Below, piece by piece: positions 62,945 through 64,000 of a DNA stretch of 64,000 nucleotides. The stretch lies in the NCBI RefSeq assembly GCF_016808335.1, contig NC_053141.1:7368797-7432796 (forward strand), written 5' to 3'. Each line of letters starts with the position of its first letter. Position 1 is the first letter of the stretch. The position numbers and the translations under genes were made by a program. The notes under the pieces were generated by a model. It was not told where the DNA came from and did no database searches. It saw only the letters and a program-made list of their open reading frames with translations. This DNA is from Panicum virgatum (taxonomy: Eukaryota > Streptophyta > Magnoliopsida > Poales > Poaceae).

Positions 62945-64000
62945 TGCTATATATCATGGTTGAATGAATATACAGTAAAAATAAGTGCGCAAAGTTGGTT
63001 ATTACGGGAAATTAGGAGCCACACGTGTGACCAGCAGTCAAGGTGTCACACACTCATATTTTTCAAAACCGTATATCTAAATCAAAATCCGACAGCAATA
63101 TTGTGTTCCTTGCGATGAGATCTTCAAAACAAAATCACATTTAGATTCTTTTTTTGGAACATTTCTTGAAAGTGGAATAGTTTTTTTGAAGCTAGAACAA
63201 TTGTTTCACTAATATAAAAAATATTTAGTCTTATGCGATAGTTTGACTGTCAATCACGCATAATATTTACGACCTCAACCCACTAAGCGTTGAGAAACTT
63301 TGATGTTGGGCCATCCGTTCCTTTTGCACCTCTTTGCGGCCCACTCTCACTCAGTTCATCCTTTAGGCTTGCTAATTTATTGAGACTAGGGTGTCAAGAT
63401 CCTGATCCAAATCATAGAATCTTGCGATACAACGATCCAATCATGATGATAGGAAAAATCTAACCGAACGAGTCGCGCTACAGCGCTACCACGCGACTCA
63501 TCAGCCCAGCAGGCCGCCGACCTTTTTCCACCCATGCATGCCGTGAGTTATCCTGGTCCTACACGGGGTGACACAATATAGACTGTGCATGCGGCCCACG
63601 CCTCGCGTCCTCCCTCTCTCCTTGCACATTTTTATTGAACGATGCTTGTACATAAAATATTTTATCTTCTTCATATTACTTTCGTTTTGAGAACCGATTA
63701 CACCATTGTATTCTACGCGACGAGACGAATAAAACTAGACCCCACTTGTATATGTTTTCACGATCTTTGTGAACTGGTAGCAACTTATGTGACGATTTGT
63801 TCTCTTTCTATAGCAATTTATGCGTATATCAGCTTACGGTAGTAACAACTTATGTGAATAACAACTTTTATTTTGTGTCAACTTATATGTATAAGTGTAT
63901 TGATAGAATTTGTCTATAGTAACTTATATCTTATGTGTGGCAACTCATGTGTACAATAGATAGATTTTGTTTTTTGCAACTTTTATTTAAATGGATGACA
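62945..64000. other. Non-coding right edge
   Basis: AT-rich with no recognisable gene. 63640-64000 contains loosely repeated 'caacttatgtg' phrases. No match to the array units is evident beyond about 62840. Confidence 0.35.

Noticed and set aside
1..64000. CRISPR arrays, operons, ribosome-binding sites
   Set aside because: Plant nuclear sequence. The repeats seen are microsatellites and transposon termini, not spaced CRISPR repeats.

Overview
The window is nuclear DNA of a grass (Poaceae, probably panicoid; species not determinable from sequence alone). The evidence is compact, GC-rich, intronless small genes with plant TATA boxes and GCCACGGCCATGG start contexts, set among grass transposon classes: a SIRE/Maximus-type copia element, Cassandra LTRs carrying 5S rRNA sequence, CACTA elements with TTTGCCGTGTG subterminal repeats, Pack-MULE-like elements, hAT and Tourist-like MITEs, and an Au-like SINE.

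The real gene content is a tandem cluster of eleven small loci that I read as plant elicitor peptide precursors (PROPEPs). The basis is a C-terminal motif, (K/A)EGxGGxGGxH(N/H/Y), that matches grass Pep peptides such as maize ZmPep1 and ZmPep3 as I remember them. There are four subtypes. A (3333, 33282, 56848) carries four Pep-like repeats. B (6774, 36761, 62121) is the classical form ending exactly at the Pep motif. C and its sister C' (9428, 28552, 39684, and the broken 50332) have the motif followed by a hydrophobic, basic tail. D (15540, 46439) is shortest, with an internal Pep motif and a short hydrophobic tail.

Layout: 1-2063 is non-genic DNA plus a copia LTR fragment. Copy 1 of a ~30 kb tandem duplication (about 2111-31450) has the order A1-B1-C1-D1-[10.7 kb copia element, minus strand]-C1'. 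A CACTA fragment (31451 to ~32002) sits at the junction. Copy 2 (about 32003-54760) has the order A2-B2-C2-D2-[solo LTR of the same copia family]-C2' (pseudogene broken by two DNA transposons). A third, more diverged partial unit follows (A3-B3, about 55098-62840), then non-coding DNA to 64000.

How the genes work together (inference from family knowledge): PROPEPs are cytosolic or membrane-associated precursors cleaved on damage to release Pep peptides that bind PEPR receptor kinases and amplify defence. A, B and most C promoters share a block ~130-170 bp before the TATA box with tandem or single W-box cores (TTGAC), an ACGT core and a TTTCTxTGTG motif, fitting joint WRKY-type induction. Percent differences quoted below were counted by eye.
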